A DNA stretch of 64,000 bases from Gnetum montanum (Eukaryota > Streptophyta > Gnetopsida > Gnetales > Gnetaceae), in NCBI GenBank assembly GCA_015680685.1, contig MNCI01009293.1, forward strand, positions 221,026 to 285,025, written 5' to 3'. The translations under genes were made by a program, and so were the position numbers. The notes under the pieces were generated by a model, which saw only the letters and a program-made list of their open reading frames with translations, made no database searches and was not told where the DNA came from. Positions 34,831-45,400 of the stretch are shown one piece after another; position 1 is the first letter of the stretch, and every line of letters starts with the position of its first letter.

Positions 34831-35348
34831 TGTCAAGGATCCATACCGTAATGCTTACTCACACTATGTCTGATTAGATCTATGCAAGAAACCTTCCCAA
34901 GAAATTAGCTAATCCTAGAAGTCTAATTTATTTGTAGATTGCTGGGAGAAAACCATGCAAGGTTTTTCTCTATTCAAGTTCTAGTATTAATTTGATTTCT
35001 TATGAGATGTACACTACTTGGAACTTGCCTCCTCTTAAGAAGAGCAACATCATATTAGAATTGATAGATGAGTTCATCACTGTTCCATTAGGATTGGTAG
35101 AAGATATTATGGCCACTGTCTGTGGGTGGTCTTATCCTACCAACTTCCTAGTAATCAAAGTGGAGAATAGTAAAGGGGACTTTCCAATCATCATGGGAAG
35201 AGCATGGCTAAGCACCATCGATGCAAGAATGGGCATCAAAGATCTTTCCCTAGAAATATCTAAAGAGAATGCATTTGGAAAGATTGAGAATAAGAGAGTT
35301 CCATGCATCACATACAGTCATAAAGTAAGCATTTATCTCTGCATGTAA
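34831..35348 (+). pseudogene. Element P aspartic protease relic
   Basis: Open from 34,992 to 35,348. It reads EMYTTWNLPPLKKSNI, VPLGLVEDIMATVCGWSYP, NFLVIKVENSKGDFPIIMGR and AWLSTIDARMGIKDLSLEIS. The active-site segment just upstream reads SSSSINLIS where a functional enzyme has D-T/S-G, so it is inactive. This is the most complete protease C-terminal half in the window. Confidence 0.82.
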
Positions 35349-35924
35349 GCAATGTGCACCAGAAATAGAAATTCAATAGTGTCTGTATGCCATAACCACA
35401 AAACATGAGGGTACCTAGTGGCTAACCACTGATTTAGAAAGCAGCACACTATGCATGGAACCAACTGAGATCCTAACATGTGAATATATCACAAGCATGG
35501 ATGAACTTGAGCAAGTTCATCACCAACTCTCTACTAATACAAATGATGTTACCAATTGGGGAGAGTTGGAAATTCTTGAGAACTTCAAGAAACAACCCCT
35601 TGAACTAAAAATGTTATCAACTAGGATGGAATATGTATTTTTGAAAAATAAGAAGGTCGTTTTAATCAATGCAAGACTTGCCCTAGAATAGAAAGAGATG
35701 TTGTTGAAGGTAGTTGAAAGATTGTTAGCAACTTTTGCTTGGTCATATCGTGAACTCACAAGGATTGATCCTAGGATATGTTAGCATCACATTTATGTTG
35801 ACCTAACCATGAACCCAAAATGATAACCATAGAGGTGGTTGAATCCCAAATTGAAGCAAATCATCAAGGAGAAAATTGAGCAACCCCTCAAGGTGAGGTT
35901 CATCTATCCCATTGTGGATAGTGA
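35349..35924 (+). pseudogene. Element P linker and start of RT, cut by artefact
   Basis: 35,455-35,691 is open: TEILTCEYITSMDELEQVHH, NWGELEILENFKKQPLELK and MEYVFLKNKKVVLINARLAL. Then LLATFAWSYRELTRIDPRIC and, after a stop, EQPLKVRFIYPIVDS, where the sequence hits the lone N at 35,925. Most of RT, including the catalytic box, is absent. Confidence 0.8.
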
Positions 35925-35925
35925 N

Positions 35926-36349
35926 GGTTGCTCAATTTTCTCCTTGATGATTTGCTTCAATTTGGGATTCAACCACCTCTATGGTTATCATTTTGGGTTC
36001 ATGGTTAGGTCAACATAAATGTGATGCTAACATATCCTAGGATCAATCCTTGTGAGTTCACGATATGACCAAGCAAAAGTTGCTAACAATCTTTCAACTA
36101 CCTTCAACAACATCTCTTTCTATTCTAGGGCAAGTCTTGCATTGATTAAAACGACCTTCTTATTTTTCAAAAATACATATTCCATCCTAGTTGATAACAT
36201 TTTTAGTTCAAGGGGTTGTTTCTTGAAGTTCTCAAGAATTTCCAACTCTCCCCAATTGGTAACATCATTTGTATTAGTAGAGAGTTGGTGATGAACTTGC
36301 TCAAGTTCATCCATGCTTGTGATATATTCACATGTTAGGATCTCAGTTG
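35926..36349 (-). repeat. Inverted copy of 35,462-35,885 (probable assembly artefact)
   Basis: An exact-length 424-bp reverse complement of 35,462-35,885, bounded by lone Ns at 35,925 and 36,350. The 79-residue frames at 35,520 (minus) and 36,052 (plus) are identical. It sits where about 0.8 kb of RT should be. Confidence 0.92.
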
Positions 36350-36350
36350 N

Positions 36351-36820
36351 GGTCTAGACCATAGAGTGTGAGAAAGCATTCCAACAACTAAAAGAAAAGC
36401 TTGTAACAACCCCAATCCTACAAGCACCGAACTAGTCTAGACCATTTTACATCATGACAGATGCATAGAATTATGCTTTGGGAGTTGTGCTAACATAGTT
36501 AGATGATACGAAACATCCATACTACATCCATTAAACCAACCAAAGCATTTTTGGTGCACAATTGAACTACACCACTATAGAAAAAGAATTGATGGTAGTG
36601 GCGTTCGCCCTAGAGAATTTTAGGCATTATGTGCTTGGATACAAGGTGTTTGTGCACACAGACCATAGTGTCATCTGCTTCCTAATGAATAAACCAATGA
36701 TGAGTCCCCATGTCATATGGTGGTTGGTAATCTTGCAAGAATTCAAGATTACAATGGTAGCTTGAAAGGGCACTGAGAATGTGTTCACTGATCATTTGTC
36801 TCAGTTGCAATGGGATGACA
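36351..36820 (+). pseudogene. Element P RNase H relic
   Basis: Starts within KAFQQLKEKLVTTPILQAP, then TDA-NYALGVVL, HPYYIH, then open 36,562-36,765: NYTTIEKELMVVAFALENFR, HYVLGYKVFVHTDHSVICFL. Compared with Q the catalytic Asp before Ala is kept. Confidence 0.82.
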
Positions 36821-38060
36821 AAGAGGATGAAAGTTCATTATTTGATACATTTCTTGATAAACTCCTCTTTGTTGGATCAATAACTGAACACATGCCTAAT
36901 GAGCCAAAATGATATGATAACATTCTCACCTAACTTCTCACTTAGGAGATGCCATAAGGGTTCGACCATCAAAGAAAACAATAGTTTCTTTACCAAGTAA
37001 AGCACTTCATGGAGATCAACAGATCCATCTACAAGGTGTGCGTTGATGGCTTGGTTTGTTTGTGTGTCCCTAATGTCAATCAACTATGTGTTCTCCAAGA
37101 TGCTCATGAAGGTCCTTGTGGAGGACACTATGCTAGGAGTTACATAACCATTAAAATCTTGATGGTAGGACACTATTGTCCAACACTCTTTAAGGATACT
37201 CACCATTTCATCCGCTCTTGTGAACAATGCCAACAAGATGGTGGAATAACTACTCGAATGGAGGGACCTTAACAATGGGTTCAACCTTTAGAACCATTCG
37301 ACATTTGGTGCATTGATTTCATGGATCCCATCATGCCCATGTCAAATGAAAAGGTGTACATCATAGTCACTATTGATTATTGTATGAAATGGGTAGAAGC
37401 ACCAACCATCATCGACTATACATCTTCTACTATTACTCGGTTTGTACAAAAAAGTGTTGTAAATAGTTTTGATATGCCACATGCATTAATTTCTAACAAT
37501 GGAACTCATTTTATAGGTGCTACTTTTTGGAAGCTCATGCAATGCTTGGGGGTTGAACATAAACTCACAACACCTTACCATCTCCAAGCTAATAGTCAAG
37601 CTAAGGTTACAAATAGGGAAATCACAAGAATACTAACAAGAACTATTAGCAAGTATAGGAAGGACTAGAGCACAAAACTCAGCAATTCCCTTTGGGCCTA
37701 CTGCTCAACTTGGAAACATCCTATAGGCTACTCTCCCTATGAGCTTCTGTACAGCAAACTACTAACACTTCCTATTTAATCTAAACTTCATACACTTTCA
37801 ATGACTTATGGCCTTGACCTTGACTTAAGTCTAGCCTAAAAAGAATGATTGATGGACCTCAACTTGCTAGATGAGAATCGATTAGTAGCCTTATCATCTA
37901 ACAAGTTGCACAAGGCTTATAACGAAAAGTGTCATGACCTAAAAATTAGCAAAGGAAAATTTCAACAAGGAGACAAGGTTCTTTAGTGGAACCCCACACA
38001 CGTAGCTCAATGAACTAAGTTCCAAACATTATGGGAAGTACCTTCTATCATTTATAAAAC
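36821..38060 (+). pseudogene. Element P integrase relic
   Basis: Zinc region at 37,009-37,272 with GGHYARSYITIKILMVGHYC and CEQCQQ. Core at 37,300-37,668 with IDFMDPIMPMS, DYCMKWVEAP, LISNNGTHF and NSQAKVTNREI: the second Asp is Asn and the Glu is Lys, so the triad is lost. The C-terminal part (37,680-38,060) has HPIGYSPYELLY. The open stretch of 115 residues is the longest integrase frame in the window. Confidence 0.87.
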
Positions 38061-38274
38061 CTTTTTTTTCAAGGGCCATGATGATCTATAAACCTAAGAG
38101 CCCAAACAAGAAACAACTGGTCAACATCCAACAAATTAAGCCTTTCCATGAGTATACGCTAGCTAACACAAAAAGCACCTCATTTGATGGACAACCACAC
38201 TCCATATTTCAAATCTCCTTCTTTCAACTTAGTCATGGGAGAGATGGCCAATCATGCTAACCATTCAAGCAACT

Positions 38275-38400
38275 TAGTTTTTCAACTTTTTTGTTTTACA
38301 CATTTTTCATTTTACAACTTTTTGTTTTACATGTTCTTTTTTTTTACATCTTTTTGTTTTTATGCTACTAATCTTTTCTAATTTTTTTACACCATTGTTA
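38275..38400 (+). repeat. T-rich microrepeat block of P
   Basis: Units like TTTTTGTTTTACACATTTTT are repeated at 38,281-38,360. Position after integrase is as in M, Q and R. Confidence 0.62.
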
Positions 38401-39858
38401 GTACATTTGATATTTCTTGAATAATTTATAATTTCTTCTATATTTTCTTTTATTTGATGTGATTTTATAACTTTTGTTAATAAGTGCCAGGTACATTGGT
38501 AATGCATTACTTGATGGTGGTATGTACTATTTTTGTTATTTGATTGTTGGTGTCTAGTTTCTACTTTTGAATTTTGTTACAAATAATTAGGACATGGTTT
38601 CTTTTTCATGTAATAGGTAGTGAGTCCACAACATCCACCCATCCATACACTCTATAGTTTTCCTTGTTTTGGAAACATGCAATCCCTTTTTCATTAATAA
38701 AACTTTAATAAATTTGTGACTTTGGTAGTTTCCAGAATTGAGAAGGATTCAAAGGCTTGAACAAGGTGTGGCTTCAAAGGGATTTAGTATTCTTTGTACT
38801 TTTCTATTTTCCTGAGTGCATGTGTGTTTCCATGAATTTCTTACTATTCTGTGCCAATCAATAGAGGAATTCAAATAAGTCCTTGCATGATGTGGTTCTC
38901 ATCAGAAAATAAAATATAAAAGATGAGGATTCAAAGCACACCCCTTGGACAAAATAAATGCATGTGTATTTGCATGATGTGGTTCCCATTTTAGCAAAAA
39001 ATAAAGTAAACAATGGGAATTCAATGCACACCCCTTAGACCAAATAAACAGGCTACAAGCATTAGTTATGGGACTCATTTCCTCTAACTAAGGCCCTTCC
39101 TAACTTCCTACTTGTTCTCTAATTTGGAATGGTGGTTGTTTTGTGGGATAACTCTTGTATCTCAACGGATGGATTGGTCTAAGAATGTCCATGTGAAGTC
39201 ACTGGAAGTGGTTGGTTTTGGTTTGGAATAAGGATGAATCCTATCAAGTCATTTAACCACAAAATCCACAAGGAACTTCGTGTGACCATAATTAGGAACT
39301 CCATTCCACTCTCTCCTTCTTATCCATCTATGCTTTCTATGTTTCACCTCACTACCAGTTTCATGTTTTGGTTCGATGTCATGGTTTGATGTGTTGAAAT
39401 TCTTAGTTAGTTACTTCTAGGTTTTTGTCCTCTTTGGTTTGAAGTTATGCAAGGGCATAAAAGGCTTGTGCCTACTTTGGGGAGGACCCACTTGCATATC
39501 TTTTGATTGGGTTAGTTAAGTTCTTTGTCCTTAGACATTTTTACAATCAAATTTTTTCTATTTACCCCATCAACAGCATCCAATGGTATACATCTTCACA
39601 ACAGTTTCTAGTGAACTCTTCTTTTCATTGTTGTCAATTCTTATACCCTCTTCAAACATTTTCTTGTATTGAACTTTTTCAAATTTAATGGACCACTTGT
39701 CTATTTTACCCTATTTTTCAACCTTCCCACTAATACTACATAAGGAACCAATCGACCATAATCATAAATTAGCTAAGTGTAACCACCAATGAGACAATGC
39801 ATTTCACAATTATGTGTTATGCATTGTATACTAACTCATGATTCTATTGTGATTGCAG
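38401..39858 (+). other. Element P noncoding 3' region with acceptor-like end
   Basis: Aligns with Q, M and R. It contains an acceptor-like TTTTTCATGTAATAG ending at 38,616 and a second, ATTCTATTGTGATTGCAG ending at 39,858, preceded by a CTAAC word at 39,832 that could serve as a branch site. It has two CAAAGCACACCCC or CAATGCACACCCC tracts near 38,930 and 39,020. Confidence 0.55.
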
Positions 39859-39944
39859 TGGAAAGCATGGATTGGAAGTAGGACTATCTTCACCAAGGAT
39901 GATGTAGCAAGATAACATAATGAGGACTATTCATGATCATTGAA

Positions 39945-39984
<40 letters not shown>

Positions 39985-40215
39985 CTTCTACTACCAAAGA
40001 GGCGTTGGCTGTCAATATTCTTTAGATGTTCACTCCTCTTCTAATGAACATCCAATATTGTAAAAATTGTAATTCCATACATTTGGCCACTCAACATCCA
40101 TCTATTTTATCTAAGAAAATTTGTAATGTTAGTCATTAATCCCATACCTACCCAACATGTGTTGTAAAGAACTTGTTCCTTCTCTTCTTCACTCAAGGAC
40201 AAGTTTTCATTCAAT
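39859..40215 (+). other. Element P short terminal exon-like segment
   Basis: Begins TGGAAAGCATGG after the acceptor-like site and ends at the polypurine tract. It holds a (CT) microsatellite at 39,949-39,981. The conserved 3' ORF domain seen in Q and U is absent, so P has lost or never had it. Confidence 0.45.
39949..39981. repeat. CT dinucleotide microsatellite
   Basis: About 16 uninterrupted CT units. Confidence 0.97.
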
Positions 40216-40225
40216 TGTGGGGGTA
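40216..40225 (+). promoter_or_regulatory. Polypurine tract of P
   Basis: TGTGGGGGTA directly before the 3' LTR, preceded by CAAGTTTTCATTCAAT. Confidence 0.78.
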
Positions 40226-41077
40226 TGATGAATCACCATTTTGTGTTGGCTATGATGTTGAGGTCATGATGTCACGTACATGACGTCAAGGCCTAGATCC
40301 CAAGTTGGATGTATAACATTGAGGTATATACCCCAAGTCTATAAATACCATGCCTAGGCCCCAATTTTCATGATCATAGTTTAGAATTTCTAAGTCAAAG
40401 TAGTGAAGCCCTTGTAGTTTATTTCTCTCAGAGTTAGAATATTTTCTGAGTGCCCATAGAAGGATTCTAAATTATGTACAGTTCTTTGTTCAAGAACTGA
40501 TGTACCTAAGCACAGTAGTATGATAGGAAGAAAATGAACTCTTTTGACAATCCTTGTAGCACTGAGAATAGCTTAATATTTTCCTTATTACATTTTACTT
40601 TTTTGTTCTTTACTTTAATGCATTTAATTAAGCAATTTATTTTCTACAATTAATGAACATGAGCATAACCAATTTGAGCATTCATATAGTACTTGGTAAC
40701 CCATCAATGCTTAACATTTGGTAGCCAACAATGATATATGTGTTTAGGATGAGTTTAGGAAAGTGGAACGGTTACTTATGTTAGGATAGATAGACAATAG
40801 ACTTTAGTTCTCAATCTACTCTATCCTTATTCTTGTTGTAGGCAATTACATCTATAAAATATAAAATGACAAAAATTCATATACCTTAATTACACTTAAA
40901 CCATATCCTTGAGCCTCACAAGTGTAGTTGAGAAGACAACGAATATTTTCAGCACTATTTCACTTCCTAGAAAAATTAGTGTATGAGATAACTATAGGTC
41001 CACATAATTTAACTAGATCACATGAAACACCTTAGTGATTCATATGGTTGGGTGTAGGGGTACCTCACTACTCATCA
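40226..41077 (+). repeat. Element P 3' LTR
   Basis: TGATGAATCACC to CTCATCA, homologous to 23,280-24,117. The U3 head differs from the 5' copy around GATGTCACGTACATGACGTC, which includes a TGACGTCA bZIP-type palindrome. Confidence 0.88.
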
Positions 41078-43870
41078 CTTTCCTAGACATCATCAAGTCT
41101 TGGGAAATTCAAAGATTAGTTCTTCAAGAGATAAACTTTAGGTCATTTTTGGAGAAAGCTCCAAAAGATGTCAAGAAACAATTGCAAGCCTCTCCCATGT
41201 GGCCAATCATCATGTCCAATGGAGAATGGTACATGGGAGAGACCTATCTCTTCTAGAGTAGTATAAGGCCAAGGTCTATTATAAACATTAAGGACATTCA
41301 TGTGTCCTACTTGGTTGAAGCTATTGCATAAGCAATGGGGTTGCCAGACATTGGAACATAGTTGGTAGAGATATCAACAAAAGGTAATCCTAAGGAAAAA
41401 AGGGAATTGACCTAGTGATGCTACGAGGTGGATTATAAGGAGTATGGTGCACTCACACTAGAAAAGTAGATTTATTTCAAGATTGAATCCTATCACCTTA
41501 ATCCAATAGTGAGGCCAAGCAAGGTGACTACCTTTTCTGCCTAAGCATGCACCTCTCTAAGTGGGAAATTTCTCATTAACCTTCCACAGCTAATCTATTT
41601 GAAGATCAAAAAGTGCTTCAAGGAGAATGAACGTGGAAGGAAGACCCTACCCTTTCTGTGTCTTATTAGGAAACTTTGCAAAAGGATAGGCATTGTTCAC
41701 TATTCTAATGATACCCTTAGACATGCTCCTTGGCCTCATGGTTAGAAATAATGAAAGAAAAGATGCTAATGATCACTCAAGAAGAGGAGCTACTACCACC
41801 ACCATCCACTTAGGAGACAACATTGGAGGCCTACATAGTCCTTGAGCTTCTACATCAAATCTAAAAATAGCTCTTGAGCAAACAAGAGCAACAAGCATGA
41901 ACGAGTGGGGTGGATCCATCTATGTATCAGCCAGTGATGAGTCACCTTAATGAGGTGGCTTGAACAGTTAACCAGATAGAAAGGGGTGGTCCCATTTTCT
42001 ATACCCAAAGAACATAGCTACCTTTGAGGTTATATCCTAATGCTCAAGAGGTGACAATGTCACTAGCAACACACCATCTATTCCTAGAAATATCTGGAAA
42101 TGTTGCCACTTTCTCAGTGTAGTTGGAGGAAGGTGAAGAGGCCATTTTCTTGGTGATGTAGCACCAAGGGTAGGAGAAAGTAGTAGAAGTGGTTGTTTAT
42201 AGTGTAGTAGAAGCATTGAATGCATCCATGGCATTTGTACCAAATGTATCTACACTTCAATATGTGCAGACATCTGTAGGCATGGTTAGTGGAAAATTAA
42301 ATGCAACCTAGCATGAATAGTTGCTAGAACAATTGGTAGGAACTAGAAAACCAACTTTGGACATATTTGATATCCTAGAGAACATCACCACAACCCAATT
42401 GGAACTACTAAATGCAAGGGGCAAATGCATCATTTTGGAGAGGCAACTAGAAATGGCCCAAGAGAAAAATCAATACTTGGCCATGGAGGTTGCTAAACTT
42501 CATGCCTGACTTGCAAAACAAGTAATCCTTAGCCTAATAATAATAAGAGATGAAGCAATCAAATAGCTTCAAGAATGATTTCAAAAGGCTAAGGAGGAAG
42601 AAGTAATGGCCCTTCAAATAGTTCATAGTAGAAGATAAAATTTATTCCATCAAAAAGGACTTGAATTAGATGCACCAAGAGAATGAAGCATTGACTATGA
42701 AAAATCATCGCCTACAAAATGTTAATTCTCAGAGAGATCAAATGCAAGAATTCATTCATCAATAGTAGGAGTAGCTTGCTAGAGTCAACACTGAACTAAG
42801 GAAATTGGCCATGTAGAACTGCAATCTATCAATGGAGGAGGTACACACCTTGCATCAAAAGTCTATCATTGAGATCACTGCTTAAAAGAATGAAGCCCTC
42901 AAATTTGAGAAAGTAAAGAATCACTATAGGGACTAGGTTGTCTTGCAAAAGGAAGTTAATGAAAAAAAAATCTAGATGGTAATGGCATAAATGAATGAAG
43001 CCCTCCAACAACTCCAACAATGAAGAGAGATGTGGCAGCCCAACCTTGATGGGATTGACACTTACAACAAAGTAGAGATCTGCTTGAAGGAGTTATAAAT
43101 GGAGGAAATGAAAGAGTACATGGACTTGGCCAATCTCCATTATGCAAATCTTGTAATGCCGACTACTAGATGGTCATGGTCAAAATTAGAAAAATAGGTG
43201 GCTAGCTTGTATTTTCTATACGAGGTTAAGTTCAAGCACCACAGAGATAGCAAGTAGAAGCTTGAGACTACTAACACTAAACTTGAAGTTCTCAAAGGAT
43301 GATTCAAAGATCAATGATCTATCATTGAGAACCTAGCTAAATGGATGAATGACTACCAAGAGCTAAGGGACACAGTTAGGGCATTCAACATTGAATGTAA
43401 ATAGTTCTTTGCTTGGTTTTTCAATGCTAAGGAGTTGTTTCCAACGATCTCGTATCCTTGGAATGTGCCCATTCCAACCCACATTGGGAAAGCTACATGG
43501 ACAATGCATGATCCTAGGAGTAAGGAGGAAAAAATAAAAGCATTGTTGGATGTTATCTACCTCTGCCTGAAGTTTTAGCAGTAGCAAGACAACCACAGCC
43601 ACCTCAATCATCATCAATGCATGAAGTTGGTGAAGGTCCCTCAAAGCCTTAGGAACCACCACTACCTGGGACTATTAGATCTTCTCCGATAAGCTTCACA
43701 TCATCAAGGGACATGTTGTCTAATTTTTTGAAGAGTTGAATCATGGTATTCAATTTTGTGTCCTAAACACCTTCATTTTTTATAATGTATTAATCCATAC
43801 ACTTGGGCACTCCATTTTTTGTCAAGTCAGTTAGTTTGTTTTGTTGAAGAAAAGTCAATCAATAATCCCA
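41078..43870 (+). pseudogene. Element Q 3' ORF, main part: conserved domain plus coiled coil
   Basis: After LDIIKSWEIQRLVLQEINFR come SFLEKAPKDVKKQL and ASPMWPIIMSNGEWYMGET (to about 41,250). Broken frames then match element U: a VSYLVEAIA segment, IYFKIESYHLNPIVRPSKV, and KTLPFLCLIRKLCKRIGI near 41,650-41,690. The last pattern resembles the plant retroelement-associated 'putative plant transposon protein' domain (Pfam PF20167), which ends in LIxxLCxxAGV-type residues. From about 42,320 to 43,100 the remains are heptad-rich, for example LELLNARGKCIILERQLEMA, a coiled coil. Its role is unknown; the place between pol and the 3' LTR is where env-like or accessory ORFs sit in Athila/Tat elements. 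Confidence 0.6.
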
Positions 43871-43918
43871 TACCTTCTCAATTTTGTAAAAGAACTCAAG
43901 GATAAGTTTTCATTTAGT

Positions 43919-43928
43919 TGTGGGGGTA
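43919..43928 (+). promoter_or_regulatory. Polypurine tract of Q
   Basis: TGTGGGGGTA before the 3' LTR, with AAGTTTTCATTTAGT upstream. Confidence 0.78.
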
Positions 43929-44873
43929 TGATGAGTCATTGCTGGTTGGTTGCATCAATGAGGCCTCATCGATGCAGTTAACTACATCAATGAGGCCTCG
44001 TCAATGAGGTCCCATCAATGCATCTTATCCTGTGTCAAAAAAGCCTCATTTACATAGTGTCTATTCATCACCTATAAATATGCACCTACCAGCCACATGT
44101 ATGGTAATCTAGATTTTGGTAGTAGTGAAGTTCTTGCATTTCTTCCATTCAAAAATTAGGAATTTTTCTCCTAAGTGCCTGCAGTAGGAGTCATTAAGTG
44201 TATGAATCTTTATTCCAGCATTGTTGTACCTAAGCATGATAGTGTGTGTGGTAATAAAAATGAGCTTCCGATAAACCTTGCAGCACTTTAGATAGATTAG
44301 CTATTTTATTTATGCATTTAATATTTTTAGATATTTATTAAATGTTTTAAATTAGCTGTTAAATATTTCCCAGTTATTACATTAATGAGACAATTAAGCA
44401 AGATAGATTCACACATAAGCATGACCACTTTGAGTGTAGCATGTATTTGCTTGGTAATCCTAGTAGCATTATTACTTAGTACATCCAGTAGCATAGCACT
44501 TGGTTGCCCAATAGTAGATACATGGGTTCAGTACATGTGCAGAAAGTGGGAAAAAATACTTATGTTAGGATTAGTTAAATGATTATTTAATTAATTAATT
44601 TAGATTAGTTAATCAAATTTCTTTTTATCTACATTTCAAGCACTTGACTATAAAACATAAAAAATTATAAAAATCAAATGTCTCAGTTACACTTAACCGT
44701 ACCAACAAATGTCACAAGTGTAATTGGGAAGACAATGATTGACCTTAAGGCTAGATTCACTTCTTAAAGGGCTAGTGCATTGGAAATAATGAAGTCCATA
44801 GAATTTGACCAGATCATGCGTGAACGCTTCATAATTTGTATGGTTGGATATAGGGGTACCTTGCTACTCATCA
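43929..44873 (+). repeat. Element Q 3' LTR
   Basis: TGATGAGTCATTG to CTCATCA. The U3 head has ATCAATGAGGCCTCATCGATG-type words, TATA box TATAAATA near 44,074, and the U5 end reads GGGGTACCTTGC. It pairs with 13,675-14,589. Confidence 0.88.
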
Positions 44874-45400
44874 ACTACCCAGAGTTTTTGCACACAACTG
44901 TACCTTGTATTGCTATATGTAATGCATGGAACTCACTTTTCCTTGATCTTTCTAAATCTGATGCCCATTCTTGCATCAACAGTGCTTATCCATGTCGTTC
45001 CCATGATGATTGGAAAGTTCCCCTTATAATTCTCCACCTTGATCACTAGGAAATTAGCAAGATAAGACCATCCACAAACAGTGGTTATAATATCTTCAAC
45101 CAATCCTAATAAAACAATGATGGGCTGCTCTACCAATTCTAATTTGATATTGCTTTTCTTGAGAGGAGATAGGTTCCACATAGTATACATCTCATGAGAA
45201 ATTAGGTTGACATTGGAACCTAAGTCAAAAAGAGCTTTGCATAGTTCATTCCTAGTAATTTGCAAATAAATAAGAGGAATTTTAGGATCAACTAATTTCC
45301 TAGGAAGGTTTCTAGCATGGATCCAATCAGATATGGCATGAGTAAGCATCATAGTATAGGTCCTAGGTAGTATTTGGTTTGAAGGGGACTAGAAAGAAGT
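44874..45400 (-). pseudogene. Element M aspartic protease relic
   Basis: The minus-strand frame 45,352 to 44,933 is open for 139 residues: THAISDWIHARNLPRKLVDP, IPLIYLQITRNELCKALFDL, GSNVNLISHEMYTMWNLSPL, CGWSYLANFLVIKVENYKGN and FPIIMGTTW. The active site reads DLGSNVNLIS where D-T/S-G is expected, so one catalytic-loop residue is changed. This is the longest protease frame in the window. Q is inserted immediately downstream. Confidence 0.86.

Larger units (their letters stand above)
23280..41077 (+). mobile_element. Element P: Athila/Tat-like LTR retrotransposon, split by R
   Basis: LTRs of one family bound it (23,280-24,117 and 40,226-41,077). The flanking pentamers are CTTGC (left) and CTTTC (right), a target duplication with one change. 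Internal order: primer site, gag (split by R at 26,278-34,339), protease, RT, RNase H, integrase, T-rich block, noncoding region, polypurine tract. Without R it is about 9.7 kb, including a 424-bp inverted artefact and lacking the middle of RT. It has no 3' ORF like that of Q. Confidence 0.88.
13675..44873 (+). mobile_element. Element Q: Athila/Tat-like element with 3' ORF, split by P
   Basis: The two flanking LTRs are of one family (13,675-14,589 and 43,929-44,873). Between them, plus-strand gag, protease, RT, RNase H and integrase run from 14,744 to 20,670. A noncoding region and a coiled-coil 3' ORF follow, and the 3' ORF is split by element P (23,280-41,077). Removing P leaves about 13.4 kb. 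The flanks on both sides are the protease/linker region of M, which joins up across Q. A clean target duplication is not visible (left flank AAAAA, right flank ACTAC). Confidence 0.82.
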
